Positions 18,202 through 27,345 of a stretch of 64,000 bases of DNA are shown here, in pieces. Each line of letters opens with the position of its first letter. Position 1 is the stretch's first letter. The position numbers were made by a program, and so were the translations under genes. Origin of the DNA: Gilichinskyi gelida. GTDB taxonomy: Bacteria; Acidobacteriota; Thermoanaerobaculia; Gp7-AA8. The stretch covers positions 1 to 64,000 of the forward strand of contig JBBPII010000004.1 in NCBI GenBank assembly GCA_038040385.1, read 5' to 3'. Below the pieces are notes generated by a model. The model saw only the letters and a list, made by a program, of their open reading frames with translations, had not been told where the DNA came from and made no database searches.

Positions 18202-18818
18202 TCTGGAAGCTGCTCGATCCGCTCCTTCTGAAAATCGCTCGCCGGATCGAGCACCTCGCGCTGCATCACCCCTCGGACTACAGCGAGCAGGTGATGCGCG
18301 GGCGCGGAACGTTCTCGCCGCAGGCCATCGTCGCCCCCCGCGCGCGCGTGCAGAGCGTCGCCGCGCCGGATCACCTCGAAGTCGGCGACCACTCGCACAT
18401 CGAAGGTGAGATCTACCTCCTCACGCCGGAATCGCGCTGCCGCATCGGGAACTACTGCTTTCTCGGCGCGGAGTCGCGGCTGTGGGTGCAGGGGACGATG
18501 ACCATCGGCGACTTCGTGCTGATCGCGCCGCGCGTCGACGTCTTCGACGGCGACTCCCATCCGCTCGACGCCGTGACCCGCCGCGAAGACGCCCGGGACC
18601 TGTTCGAGCGCAACCGGCTGATGGACTACAGCCGTGTCGCCGCCGCGGACGTAGTGATCGAAGACGACGTCTGGATTGGTACGAAAAGTACTATTTTGAA
18701 GGGCGTGCGCCTCGGCCGCGGCTGCGTGGTGGCCGCCGGATCGGTGGTCACGCGCGACGTGGAACCGTTCACGCTGGTGGGCGGCAATCCGGCGCGGGAG
18801 ATCCGGAAGCTCGGCTGA
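18198..18818 (+). CDS. left-handed beta-helix acyltransferase
   Basis: A 206-residue hexapeptide-repeat acyltransferase. Repeats of the I/V-G-X-X-X-X type run from about 58 to 190 (EVGDHSHIEG, RIGNYCFLG, TIGDFVLIAP, IEDDVWIGTKSTILKGV, VGGNPAREIRK), and the end is typical of the maltose/sugar O-acetyltransferase group. It may acetylate a sugar or the chain terminus read by the Wzt-like protein. The stretch at 18677-18698 coding for W-I-G-T-K-S-T-I-L uses AT-rich rare codons and is nearly identical in DNA to 19230-19251 in the next gene. Confidence 0.85.
   Translation: MIWKLLDPLLLKIARRIEHLALHHPSDYSEQVMRGRGTFSPQAIVAPRARVQSVAAPDHLEVGDHSHIEGEIYLLTPESRCRIGNYCFLGAESRLWVQGTMTIGDFVLIAPRVDVFDGDSHPLDAVTRREDARDLFERNRLMDYSRVAAADVVIEDDVWIGTKSTILKGVRLGRGCVVAAGSVVTRDVEPFTLVGGNPAREIRKLG
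18677..18698 (+). repeat. AT-rich repeated motif, copy A
   Basis: Contains GTACGAAAAGTACTATT. It matches 19230-19251 at 20 of 22 positions although the two genes are unrelated and the reading frame differs by one base. The core GTACGAANAGTACTATT also occurs on the minus strand at 27683-27703. Confidence 0.7.
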
Positions 18819-18821
18819 GCC

Positions 18822-20000
18822 ATGCTGACCGTCGGACTCGTCAGCGTCGATCCGGACCGCAAGTGGATCGGCGGGCGGTACTACCTGCAGCATCTGGTGC
18901 GGGCGGTGGCGGCGTTGCCGGAGGAGGAGCGCGTGGCGTTCGCCGACGTCTGGTGGATGGCGGCGCCGGACGACGATCCGTTCGAGGAGGTGCAGGACTT
19001 GATCGCTCGGCGGGCCATCGTCGCGCCGCCGGCCGGGCTCCTGGGGCGCGCGGTGCGGAAGATCCGGCGCACGCTGCGGCGGTCGCGCGATGCGCGCGAT
19101 CTCTTCGAGGGCATCGACGTGCTCTTTCCCATTCTCCCCGCGGCGAGCCCTGGCGTACCGCTGGTGTTCTGGATGCCGGACTTCCAGCCGTGGCGGATGC
19201 CGGAGCTGTTCAGCGACGATCTCCGCAAATGGTACGAAACGTACTATTTGGCGAACGGCGCGGCGGCGGCGCGCATCGTGGTCAGCAGCGCGGACGGCTT
19301 GCGCGACCTCCGCGCTTACTTCCCCCACTTCGAAGCGAAGGCGCGCGTGCTGCACTTCTGCAGCGTCCCCACCGGCGAGTGGTGGGAAAAAGACCCCGCG
19401 ACGGTCGGGCACGATTACGCGCTGCCGGAGGCGTTCTTCCTCCTCGCCAATCAGTTCTCGCATCACAAGAACCACCTCGCGGTGTTCGAAGCGATGCGCA
19501 TCCTGCGCGAGCGCGGCGTGCTAGCGGTCGTGGCCTGCACCGGCAGCACCTACGGCTTTCGCGGCAACGACTACCTCGAGCGCGTGCGCGCGTTTCTCGA
19601 TCGGCACAACCTCGGCGACGCCGTCCGCATCCTCGACCTCATCCCGCGCGCCGATCAGGTCGCGCTCATGCGGAGGTCGATCGCCATCCTGCAGCCGTCG
19701 CGGTTCGAGGGATGGTCGACGGTGGTCGAGGATGCGAAGACGCTCGGAAAGCCGATCGTCGTCAGCGACATTGCCGTGCATCGCGAACAGGCGCCGCCGC
19801 GCGCCACGTTCGTCCCCGCCGACGACGCGGATGCGTGGGCGGACGCGATGGAAGCGCTCTGGCGAACGCGTCCGCCCGGCCCGCACCTCGAAGAAGAGTC
19901 GGAGGGCCGCCGCGCGGTGGCGCAGGCGCAGCTCGAAACGGGACGGACCTTCGTCTCCATCATCCGCGAAGCTCACCGCGACGGCGGCTCAGGGCGATAG
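18822..20000 (+). CDS. GT4-family glycosyltransferase
   Basis: A 392-residue glycosyltransferase with a GT-B fold. The C-terminal half holds LANQFSHHKNHLAVFEAMRI, then AILQPSRFEGWSTVVEDAKT with the conserved glutamates, and LGKPIVVSDI, as in mannosyltransferase-like GT4 enzymes. The N-terminal half carries the acceptor region with MPDFQPWRMPELFS. It starts three bases after the acyltransferase and is the last gene of the ABC exporter unit. Its last 28 bases overlap the convergent membrane-protein gene. Confidence 0.88.
   Translation: MLTVGLVSVDPDRKWIGGRYYLQHLVRAVAALPEEERVAFADVWWMAAPDDDPFEEVQDLIARRAIVAPPAGLLGRAVRKIRRTLRRSRDARDLFEGIDVLFPILPAASPGVPLVFWMPDFQPWRMPELFSDDLRKWYETYYLANGAAAARIVVSSADGLRDLRAYFPHFEAKARVLHFCSVPTGEWWEKDPATVGHDYALPEAFFLLANQFSHHKNHLAVFEAMRILRERGVLAVVACTGSTYGFRGNDYLERVRAFLDRHNLGDAVRILDLIPRADQVALMRRSIAILQPSRFEGWSTVVEDAKTLGKPIVVSDIAVHREQAPPRATFVPADDADAWADAMEALWRTRPPGPHLEEESEGRRAVAQAQLETGRTFVSIIREAHRDGGSGR
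19230..19251 (+). repeat. AT-rich repeated motif, copy B
   Basis: Contains GTACGAAACGTACTATTTG, read here as codons for W-Y-E-T-Y-Y-L. It matches copy A at 18677-18698 at 20 of 22 bases in another reading frame. Confidence 0.7.
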
Positions 20001-21331
20001 GCGAACGGCTCGAGCTGCGTGGGGAGAGGACGCGGGAGCCGATGCACGGCCTCCCCCTCCGGATCGCAGAAGCCGAGCGGGCGCCGGCCGTAGATCCGGA
20101 GGTTCTCGGCGAACGCCTCGGGCGAAGCGTGACGATAAAAGCGGTAGTCGAGATTGAAGGCCACCGGATTCATCATCATCGGTCCGAACGCGATCGTCGC
20201 ATTGGCGACCATCGTGACGATGATCGCCACGGTCAGAAGCCTACGCCGCCACGGCGCGGCGACGACGCCGAGTGCGCGCGCGACGCAGAGAAGAAGGGCG
20301 ACGAAGACGAGCTGGTAGAGCCTCGGTATCCACACTCCGCGGAGCTGCCACCCGTAGTAAGGCGGCGCGGCGTTGTTGAACAGGAAAACAGCGAGGACCG
20401 CCAGGAAGATGGCCGCCTCGACGCGTCCGACGCTCTTTCGCCAGGAGCCGGAAGCCACCACGGCCACGATCGCCAGCAATGGCAAGAAGAAGAAATTGCT
20501 GTCGAAGTAATTTGCCACGAAGACCTGCGGCAGTCGCTCCAGATAGGCGAACCACGCGCCGAGACCGGGGTTCCGGATGCCGGGATGCCGGTAGGCCATC
20601 AAGACTCTCAGGTAGCCCTGCGTGTTCTCGTTGAGCAGCGTCACTCCGCTCAGCCAGAGGACGGCCTGAACGGCCACCGTCGGCGCGACCGCCAGCGCGG
20701 CGACCAACGCGCTCCACCGCCATTTTTTCCTTCGTAGCAGGACGAGCATCGCCGCCGGGATGAAGAACGGAGCGAGGTCGTACGCGAGCAACACCACGCC
20801 GAGTGCGATGCCGAGGAGTGCGATCTCCCGCGTGGTCGACGCCGAGTCCATCCGGTAAAGGAGCATCGCCGCGACCAGCGAAACCGGAACGATCGCCGCG
20901 TACGGGTACGGCAGGCCCGCCCAATACGTAATGCCGGGATACGTCGCCAGGAGCCAGACCACCGCTCGGGCGGCGGTCGCTCCGTAGCGGAGCTCCACGA
21001 AGCGGCTGAAGGCGAGCATCGCCGCGACGGTCATGACGATGTTCCAGAGAACGCCGCCGGCGAGATGGCCGGCCAAACGAACGAAGGGGTACGCTAAGGC
21101 CGGATACAGGATCCGCCGCAGAACGGAACTGGATACCCATTGCTCCCGATCGGCACCTTCGAGAAGGAGTAAGAACGCGATGTTCTTCTCATGGTCGACA
21201 TTCAGCGGGTAATGACATGGCTCTGTGAGGCGCGGCGGCAGGAGCTGAGCGTATGGAGCGAGCGTGCCCGAAGAGAGCCAGATGGCCAGGGCGAGGACGA
21301 TGGATGCCGCCGCCGCATGCAGTGTCCTCAC
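19973..21331 (-). CDS. polytopic membrane protein, unknown (GT-C-like)
   Basis: A 452-residue protein with about nine to eleven hydrophobic helices, a first large loop after helix 1 (about 30-70) and a soluble C-terminal tail of about 70 residues. The topology and the setting resemble GT-C glycosyltransferases or Wzy-like membrane enzymes, but no diagnostic motif is clear, so the function stays open. The GTG at 21331 (VRTLHAAAASIVLALAIW) is chosen because it starts just before the first helix and TATCCT ends seven bases upstream. The 3' end overlaps the preceding plus-strand gene by 28 bases. Confidence 0.72.
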   Translation of the reverse strand: MRTLHAAAASIVLALAIWLSSGTLAPYAQLLPPRLTEPCHYPLNVDHEKNIAFLLLLEGADREQWVSSSVLRRILYPALAYPFVRLAGHLAGGVLWNIVMTVAAMLAFSRFVELRYGATAARAVVWLLATYPGITYWAGLPYPYAAIVPVSLVAAMLLYRMDSASTTREIALLGIALGVVLLAYDLAPFFIPAAMLVLLRRKKWRWSALVAALAVAPTVAVQAVLWLSGVTLLNENTQGYLRVLMAYRHPGIRNPGLGAWFAYLERLPQVFVANYFDSNFFFLPLLAIVAVVASGSWRKSVGRVEAAIFLAVLAVFLFNNAAPPYYGWQLRGVWIPRLYQLVFVALLLCVARALGVVAAPWRRRLLTVAIIVTMVANATIAFGPMMMNPVAFNLDYRFYRHASPEAFAENLRIYGRRPLGFCDPEGEAVHRLPRPLPTQLEPFAYRPEPPSR

Positions 21332-21338
21332 GCCGCAG

Positions 21339-21344
21339 AGGATA
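21339..21344 (-). promoter_or_regulatory. putative leaderless -10 element
   Basis: TATCCT on the minus strand ends seven bases before the GTG at 21331, without a Shine-Dalgarno sequence. Confidence 0.5.
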
Positions 21345-21360
21345 GCCGAGGGGCGCGGTG

Positions 21361-22548
21361 ATGCGGCTCCTCTTCTGTTCGCAGGCGGCGCACACCGGCG
21401 GCGGTGTCGAGGCGTGGATGGAGACGCTGACCGAGGCCTTGCAGTCGCGCGGCGTCGAGGTCCACACGGCGCTGGCGAAGGGACGGTTTCACGATCCCGA
21501 CCGCTACGCGGCCCGGCATCGGGTGGCGAATCCCCACGCCGTCGACGGTGCGGCCGGCCTCCGCGAAGCGCGCATCGCACAGCTCATCAGAGTCTTCGAA
21601 GAGGTGAAGCCGGACGTCATCGTGCCCGTCAATCTCGAAGACGCACTCCTGGCGGCCGCGCTCTGGAAGACGCGCGGCGCGCAGGCCCGCCTGGCGGTCT
21701 GCGTCCACGGCCAGGGCGACGATCGGATGGCGCAGCTCCGCGCCGTCGCGCCGTTCGTCGACCTGGCGGCAAGCGTGGCCCGACGCGTCGCCCAGCGCCT
21801 GGAGTCGATCGTCGAGCCGGCGCGCGTGCGGCACATCCCCACCGGCGTCCCGCCGCCGCTCGCGCCGCCGGTGACGCGGGATCGACTGCGGCACATCGTC
21901 TACGCCGGCCGCTTCGACCAGCGCGACAAGCGCGTGCTCGACGTCATCGATCTTGCGCGCGCCCTCGACGGCAGCGGCATCATCGTTCACTTCGCCGGCA
22001 GCGGACCGGACGAGGCCCGCCTGCGCGATGCGATCCCCGGCGCCGTGTTCCACGGCGAATTGACGCGAGACGAACTGTACGCATCGCTCTATCCTTCGGT
22101 CGATGCGCTCCTCGTCTTCAGCGGGGCGGAGGCCGGGCCGATCGTGGCGTGGGAGGCGATGATCCACGGCGTCGTCCCCATCGTCGCCGACTACCTCGGC
22201 CGGGCGGAGGAAAACGTCATCCGCGACGGCGATACCGGCATCGTCTTCCCCGTCGGCGACATGCGGATGGCCGCGGAGAGGATCCGGCCGTTGACCGCGC
22301 CCGGCGCTCTCGCCGCGCTTTCCGAGCGCGCGCGCGAGGGGCTGCCGGCCGCGTACACGCTCGCACACTTCGGGCAGGCGTGGTACGACGCGCTCGCCGA
22401 CTGCCTGCGCATGCCGATCGGCAGAGGCACGCGCGCCGACCTGCCGCCGCTGGTCTCGCCGGGCCGTCTGGCTGGCGCGCCGTGGATCCGGCGGCTGTTC
22501 GGCCTCCGGTTCGAGCATGGCGACCCCGGATCGGAGTGGCCGCACTGA
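21361..22548 (+). CDS. GT4-family glycosyltransferase
   Basis: A 395-residue GT-B fold enzyme. FCSQAAHTGGGVEAWMETL is the N-terminal glycine-rich acceptor-site element; YAGRFDQRDKRVLDVIDLA and VFSGAEAGPIVAWEAMIHGV are the C-terminal donor-site motifs. ATG 21361 is used; a GTG directly before it (21358) is equally possible, and GAGGGG upstream may serve as a ribosome-binding site. First gene of a four-gene plus-strand unit. The stop overlaps the next start (TGATG). Confidence 0.87.
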   Translation: MRLLFCSQAAHTGGGVEAWMETLTEALQSRGVEVHTALAKGRFHDPDRYAARHRVANPHAVDGAAGLREARIAQLIRVFEEVKPDVIVPVNLEDALLAAALWKTRGAQARLAVCVHGQGDDRMAQLRAVAPFVDLAASVARRVAQRLESIVEPARVRHIPTGVPPPLAPPVTRDRLRHIVYAGRFDQRDKRVLDVIDLARALDGSGIIVHFAGSGPDEARLRDAIPGAVFHGELTRDELYASLYPSVDALLVFSGAEAGPIVAWEAMIHGVVPIVADYLGRAEENVIRDGDTGIVFPVGDMRMAAERIRPLTAPGALAALSERAREGLPAAYTLAHFGQAWYDALADCLRMPIGRGTRADLPPLVSPGRLAGAPWIRRLFGLRFEHGDPGSEWPH

Positions 22549-23411
22549 TGGCGCGCGACCTCTTCGTCGGCATCACCACCTGGAACAGCGCTGCGTTCCT
22601 ACCCCACTCGCTCGCCGCGCTACGCCGCAATACCGACGAGCGGCGGACACGCGTGATGGTCCTCGACAACTTCTCGACCGACGCCACCGCCGATGTCGCG
22701 CACCGCTTCGGCGCGGAGGTCGTGCGGCGGCGCTCCGGACAGGCGGCGGCGCTCGCCGACCTCTTCAACTTCTCGCGCAGCGAGCTGACGCTGCTGCTGC
22801 ACGCCGACGTCGTGCTTCTCGCGCCCCAGTGGCTGGAGGTCTGCGCGCGGCGCCTCGAGGGCGGCGTCGCGCTGGTCAGTCCGGAAGACATCGGCTGCGG
22901 ACCGTTCACCCGGCCATGGGGTCACGGCATGCCGGAAAGCTCGTTTCTACTCTTCCGCACGGCGCTCGCCCGGCGCACGCGGCAATGGCAGTGGCGGCAG
23001 CGATTCAAGCTGCGGCTGCCGTATCGCGCCCTCGACTTCAACGGCGACCATGTCACGTACAACCTTCCGCGCCGTCTCGCGGAACGCGGTCTCCGATGGC
23101 ATCCGATGAGCGTGCACACCTCGCCGCGCGTCGATGCGCCGATCTACACGCCGCGGTTCGACGCGCCACAATGGCAGCCGGAGCTGGCCATGTATCGTTA
23201 TGGCCTCGGCAACTTCTACAGTCTCGACGGCCTGATCACGCACTACCACAACTGGTTCGAGCGGGCGTTCGAGGACGTCGACGACGCGTCGACGCGCACC
23301 CTTCCCGAGGCGTCGGGAGGACTGCCGATCGCCTTCGTGAAGAGATACACGCGCGACTTCCTCGATGACCTCCAGCGCGGCAGCGTGCACCTCCCGGAGG
23401 TGCGCGCATGA
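22548..23411 (+). CDS. GT2-like glycosyltransferase
   Basis: A 287-residue protein beginning GITTWNSAAFLPHSLAAL, with VMVLDNFSTDAT as the nucleotide-binding strand and LLLHADVVLLAP in place of the DXD region (a single aspartate, so metal binding may differ from the norm). The second half is less typical and rich in Trp, Tyr and Arg. The start overlaps the previous stop and the end overlaps the FkbM gene (ATGA), so the unit is tightly coupled. Confidence 0.8.
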   Translation: MARDLFVGITTWNSAAFLPHSLAALRRNTDERRTRVMVLDNFSTDATADVAHRFGAEVVRRRSGQAAALADLFNFSRSELTLLLHADVVLLAPQWLEVCARRLEGGVALVSPEDIGCGPFTRPWGHGMPESSFLLFRTALARRTRQWQWRQRFKLRLPYRALDFNGDHVTYNLPRRLAERGLRWHPMSVHTSPRVDAPIYTPRFDAPQWQPELAMYRYGLGNFYSLDGLITHYHNWFERAFEDVDDASTRTLPEASGGLPIAFVKRYTRDFLDDLQRGSVHLPEVRA

Positions 23412-24232
23412 CGCTGATCGCCGTCGTCGCTCTGACCCTCGCACTGGCGGCATTCGCGCTCGCCGCCCGCGCGAAGCACCGAAGCACCTGGGCGGAGATC
23501 TTCCGCCTCCGACGCGAGCTCGCCGCGCTACACGACGAAGTCGTCGCGGCGCGGAAGGAGAGCGCGATGGCGACGATCGGCGACGCGTCGCGGCTGCCGC
23601 TGCGCATGCCGTCGCAGAACGGCGAAGACCTCCTGCTGTGGAACTTCTTCGGGCGGAAGCGGAGCGGCTTTTACGTCGATGTCGGTGCGTACGACGGGGT
23701 CGGCTTCAGCAACAGCTACTTCTTCGAGGCCATCGGCTGGAGCGGCGTGCTGGTGGAGGCGGCGCCGGAGCTCTACCGCGCGGCCGTCGCGGCGCGGCCG
23801 CACAGCCGCGTGGTGCATGCGGCGGCGGGCAGCCGCGGCGGCACCGTTCGGTTCACGGTGGCCGAGGGAGGGGGCGGCGTCGGAACGCTCTCGTCGGCGA
23901 CCCCGGACCTCTCGCGGATCGCGCGCGAAGGCGGCCGCACGCGGGAGGTCGAGGTCCCGCTGATGACGCTCGACGAAGTCCTGAAGGACGTACGCGTTCC
24001 GATCGACTTCGTCAGCATCGACGTAGAAGGAGGGGAGCTCGCCGCGCTGGAGGGATTCGACCTGCAGCGCTTCCCGCCGCGCGCGCTGGTGATCGAGGAC
24101 AACTCCGGCGGCGCCGACCGGCGGGTCGCCGATCATCTGGCGCAGCGCGGCTACGTCGAGCGTTTTCGCGTCGAGCAGAATGCGTTCTACACGCGCCGCG
24201 ACGACGAGCAGGGGCTCGGATGGCGCGCCTGA
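23408..24232 (+). CDS. FkbM-family methyltransferase with N-terminal membrane anchor
   Basis: A 274-residue protein. Residues 2-21 form a hydrophobic anchor and 24-55 a charged helical, probably coiled-coil, stretch. The FkbM domain follows with SQNGEDLLLWNFF, the SAM motif FYVDVGAYDGVGFSNS, the acidic VLVEAAPE and the family motif IDFVSIDVEGGELAALEGFD. FkbM enzymes O-methylate sugars or polyketides; here a sugar of the surface glycan is likely, perhaps at the membrane because of the anchor. It is intact, unlike the FkbM gene at 13393-14316. Confidence 0.88.
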   Translation: MTLIAVVALTLALAAFALAARAKHRSTWAEIFRLRRELAALHDEVVAARKESAMATIGDASRLPLRMPSQNGEDLLLWNFFGRKRSGFYVDVGAYDGVGFSNSYFFEAIGWSGVLVEAAPELYRAAVAARPHSRVVHAAAGSRGGTVRFTVAEGGGGVGTLSSATPDLSRIAREGGRTREVEVPLMTLDEVLKDVRVPIDFVSIDVEGGELAALEGFDLQRFPPRALVIEDNSGGADRRVADHLAQRGYVERFRVEQNAFYTRRDDEQGLGWRA

Positions 24233-25485
24233 GCCCTCGCGCCCAGCGCGCGCTGATCGCGCTCCTCCTCTCCACCGCCGCGCTCTTCGCCTACCTCGTC
24301 AACTACCGCTACCGGTATTGGGCCGCGGGCGGCGACACCACGCCGGCGGAGCTGCTGCCGCTCGCGCTGATGCGCAACCACGATCTGGTATTCGACGGCT
24401 TCGAGACACCCGGCTCCTGGTGGTTCTGGCGGGTGAAGGGACACGTCGTCTCCGGCTATCCGATCATCCCCGGCCTCTTCAACGTCCCGGCGTACTCCCT
24501 CGCGCGCGCGCTGGGCGTGCCGCTCGACCAGGCGCACCGGTCGATGCTGTCGATGATCTCGGCGAGCGCGGTGACCGCAGCGTCGGTCTTCTTCTTTTTT
24601 CTCGCCGTATCGCGGATGGTGCAGCGGCGCTCGACCGCCATCGGCGCGACGCTGGTCTACGCCTTCGGCACGACGGCATTCAGCGTCGCCGCGCGCGGCA
24701 TGTGGCAGCACGGGCCGTCGCTGCTGTTTCTGACCATCGCGCTGTGGCTCATCACGCGCGACGATCGGCTCTCCATCGCGCTTTCCGCGATCCCCCTCGG
24801 ATTCGCCGTCTTCAACCGCCCGGTAAACCTGCTGCTCGTCGTGCCGCTCGTGACCTACGTGCTCATTTGCCGGCGGCGTGCGTTCCTGCCGTTCGCCGCG
24901 TTCGCCGCGATTCCCGCTTCGCTCCTCGCGTGGTACTCGCTCCATTACTGGGGCTCGCTGAAGACACTCGGTCAGTACCCGGCGCGCGACCTCTTCACGG
25001 GCTCGTTCCCGAGCGGGCTGGCGGGACTCCTGGTCAGCCCTTCGCGCGGTCTGCTCGTCTTCACGCCGCTCTTTCTTTTCAGCATGGCGTTCCTCTTCGT
25101 CGTCCTGCGTCGGCCGCGCCGCGATCCGCTGCTCGTCGCGCTCGGCGCCGGCGTCATCGCCACCATCCTGCTATATGCGAAGTGGTACTCGTGGTGGGGG
25201 GGGACGTGCTTCGGCTACCGGCTGCTCACCGAATGCGTGCCCGCGCTGACGATCCTGCTGGCGGTCGGGTGGGAGCGCCTGTTCGTCCGCAGCATTGCAG
25301 CGCGCGTGAGCGTCGCGCTGTTCGCAGCGTTCTCGGTCTACGTGAATCTGCTGGGCGCGTTCTACTATCCCTGCGGCTTCGACGTGATCGGGTATCCGGA
25401 GCGCCTGTGGGATGTCCGCAACGGCGAGATCGCCCTCTGCTCCGTGAAGCTCCTCGGCCGCATCGAGTCGCATCTCTCCCGCTGA
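24220..25485 (+). CDS. polytopic membrane glycosyltransferase-like protein (GT-C type)
   Basis: A 421-residue protein with about ten hydrophobic helices. A charged first loop after helix 1 (GGDTTPAELLPLALMRNHDL) resembles the acidic first-loop site of GT-C enzymes, which use polyprenyl-phosphate sugars on the periplasmic side. A conserved-looking periplasmic motif is KWYSWWGGTCFGYRLLTECVP, encoded across a run of eight G. No sure family assignment is possible. The ATG at 24220 overlaps the FkbM gene by 13 bases and lies in a different frame. Confidence 0.75.
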   Translation: MARLSPRAQRALIALLLSTAALFAYLVNYRYRYWAAGGDTTPAELLPLALMRNHDLVFDGFETPGSWWFWRVKGHVVSGYPIIPGLFNVPAYSLARALGVPLDQAHRSMLSMISASAVTAASVFFFFLAVSRMVQRRSTAIGATLVYAFGTTAFSVAARGMWQHGPSLLFLTIALWLITRDDRLSIALSAIPLGFAVFNRPVNLLLVVPLVTYVLICRRRAFLPFAAFAAIPASLLAWYSLHYWGSLKTLGQYPARDLFTGSFPSGLAGLLVSPSRGLLVFTPLFLFSMAFLFVVLRRPRRDPLLVALGAGVIATILLYAKWYSWWGGTCFGYRLLTECVPALTILLAVGWERLFVRSIAARVSVALFAAFSVYVNLLGAFYYPCGFDVIGYPERLWDVRNGEIALCSVKLLGRIESHLSR

Positions 25486-25487
25486 CC

Positions 25488-25493
25488 TACAAT
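25488..25493 (+). promoter_or_regulatory. putative leaderless -10 element
   Basis: TACAAT ends eight bases before the ATG at 25502; no Shine-Dalgarno sequence. It would start a ten-gene polysaccharide operon. Confidence 0.55.
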
Positions 25494-25501
25494 CGCGGAC
25501 G

Positions 25502-26446
25502 ATGGAGCCCGGCTTGGTGACGACGATCATCCCCGTCTACAACCGCGCGCAAATGCTGCGCGAGGCGGTGGCGAGCACTCTCGCGCAAACCCATCACCCC
25601 ATCGAGATCGTCATCGTCGACGACGGTTCCACCGATGAGACTGGGCGCGTCGCGGACGAGTTGGCGGGCGATGCCGTTCGCGTCGCTCATCAGCCGAATC
25701 GCGGGCCGGGCGCGGCGCGCGAGACGGGACGGCGGCTCGCGCGGGGCGAGTTCATCCAGCACCTCGACAGCGACGATCTGCTGCTGCCGCGCAAGTTCGA
25801 GCTGCAGGTCGCCGTGCTTCGCGCGCGCCCCGAGTGCGGCGCGGCATACGGCTGGACGCGTCTTCGCCGGCGGGACGGCACGCTCGAGCCGCGGCCGTGG
25901 AAGCGATCCGGCGAACGCCTCGAAATGATGTTTCCCGCGATGCTCCAGTCGCGATGGTGGGACACGCCCACGCCGATCTACCGCGCGTCGGCGATCGAGG
26001 CCGCCGGCGCGTGGACGGAGCTGCGCATCGAGGAGGATTGGGAGTACGACGCCCGCATCGCGGCGCTCGGCGTGCGCCTCGCGTACTGCGAGGAGTGGGT
26101 GTGCGAGGTGCGCATGCACGACGATCACCTATCGGGAACGATGAATGCGGCGACGCTGCGCGACCGCGCGACGGCACACGCGCTCATCTACGGCCACGCG
26201 CGGCGCGCCGGCATCGGCCCCGATGCGCCGGAGATGCAGCACTTCGCGCGCGAGCTGTTCCTCCTGGCGCGGCAGTGCGGAGCGGCGGGGCTGGGCGAGA
26301 AGTCGCGCACGCTGTTCGACCTGGCGCGCGACGCGTCGGGCGGCGGCCGAGACCGGCTGCAGTTCCGCCTCTACCGCGCCCTGGCCGGCGTGGTCGGCTG
26401 GACGCGGCTCGGCAAGCTCGCGCGAATGGCGGACCGGCTGCGATGA
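25502..26446 (+). CDS. GT2-family glycosyltransferase
   Basis: A 314-residue GT-A enzyme with the standard GT2 opening TTIIPVYNRAQMLREAVAST, IVDDGSTDET, and the metal-binding LDSDDLLLP (DXD-type). The ED-type catalytic base is probably in RIEEDWEYDARIA. The C-terminal third is helical and specific to this protein. First gene of a run of ten plus-strand genes joined by four-base overlaps, so it is expected to set expression for the whole run. The stop overlaps the next start (ATGA). Confidence 0.9.
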   Translation: MEPGLVTTIIPVYNRAQMLREAVASTLAQTHHPIEIVIVDDGSTDETGRVADELAGDAVRVAHQPNRGPGAARETGRRLARGEFIQHLDSDDLLLPRKFELQVAVLRARPECGAAYGWTRLRRRDGTLEPRPWKRSGERLEMMFPAMLQSRWWDTPTPIYRASAIEAAGAWTELRIEEDWEYDARIAALGVRLAYCEEWVCEVRMHDDHLSGTMNAATLRDRATAHALIYGHARRAGIGPDAPEMQHFARELFLLARQCGAAGLGEKSRTLFDLARDASGGGRDRLQFRLYRALAGVVGWTRLGKLARMADRLR

Positions 26447-27345
26447 CCACGCCGCGCGTTTCAGTGGTGATGGCGGTCTACAACGGTGGGCCGCATCTCG
26501 CGGCGACGCTGGACAGCCTCCTCGCTCAAACCTTCACGGACTTCGAGCTGATCGCCATCGACGACGGCTCGACCGACGGCACCTTGCCGATCCTGGCCGC
26601 GTACAGGCGGCGCGACGCGCGTATTCGCTTGCTGACGCAGACGAACCAGGGGCTGACCCACGCGCTGATCCGCGGATGCGCCGAGGCGCGCGCGGGGGTG
26701 ATCGCCCGGCAGGATTGCGGCGACCGCTCGCATCCCGAACGGCTGGCGAAGCAGCTCGCGCTGCTCGCCGGCGACGTCGTCCTCGTCTCCTCCGCGGTGC
26801 GCGCCGTCACGCCGGACGGCGAGCTGCTGTTCGTCACCCGCCTCGACGGCGACGAGGCGCGCCGCAGCCTCCTGCATGACGACGCCCGGCACATCAAGAG
26901 CATCCCGCACCACGGTTCGGCCATGTTCTCTCGCCACACCTACGTCGCCGCGGGCGGCTACCGCGAGCCGTTCCGCGTCGCGCAGGACGTCGACCTCTGG
27001 GTGCGCATGGCCTCGCTCGGTCGCATCGCTGTCGCCGTTGAGGAGCTGTACGAGGCGACCGTCCATCCCACCGCCATCAGCAGCGTGGGCCGAAAGCAAC
27101 AGATCGAGGCGCTGCGGCTGATCGTGGCCATGCGCGACGGCGGCGACGCGACAGCGCTTCTGGCCGCGGCGGCGCGGCTCCGTCCGATGCGGCGAAGCGC
27201 GCGGCGGGAGGCGGCGTCACTCTATTTCATGGCCCGCTGCCTTCGCGCGCGGCGCAGTACGACGGCGAGGGAGTATCTTCTGAGGGCCATTCGACGAAAT
27301 CCTTTGCACTGGCGCGCGTGGGCATCGTTGCTGACAGGAAAGTGA
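26443..27345 (+). CDS. GT2-family glycosyltransferase
   Basis: A 300-residue GT-A enzyme: VSVVMAVYNGGPHLAATLDS, IAIDDGSTDGT and, at the DXD position, ARQDCGDRS, which lacks a clean D-X-D and may change metal use. AQDVDLWVRMA carries the likely catalytic aspartate. The C-terminal 60 residues are Arg- and Ala-rich helices. The gene starts in a four-base overlap with the GT2 gene before it and ends in a GTGA overlap with the membrane protein after it. Confidence 0.88.
   Translation: MTTPRVSVVMAVYNGGPHLAATLDSLLAQTFTDFELIAIDDGSTDGTLPILAAYRRRDARIRLLTQTNQGLTHALIRGCAEARAGVIARQDCGDRSHPERLAKQLALLAGDVVLVSSAVRAVTPDGELLFVTRLDGDEARRSLLHDDARHIKSIPHHGSAMFSRHTYVAAGGYREPFRVAQDVDLWVRMASLGRIAVAVEELYEATVHPTAISSVGRKQQIEALRLIVAMRDGGDATALLAAAARLRPMRRSARREAASLYFMARCLRARRSTTAREYLLRAIRRNPLHWRAWASLLTGK

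Noticed and set aside
25196..25203. Run of eight G as a phase-variation tract
   Set aside because: It encodes W-W-G-G in a conserved-looking segment and is only eight bases long; no sign of a frame switch. A minor length error in sequencing would be more likely.
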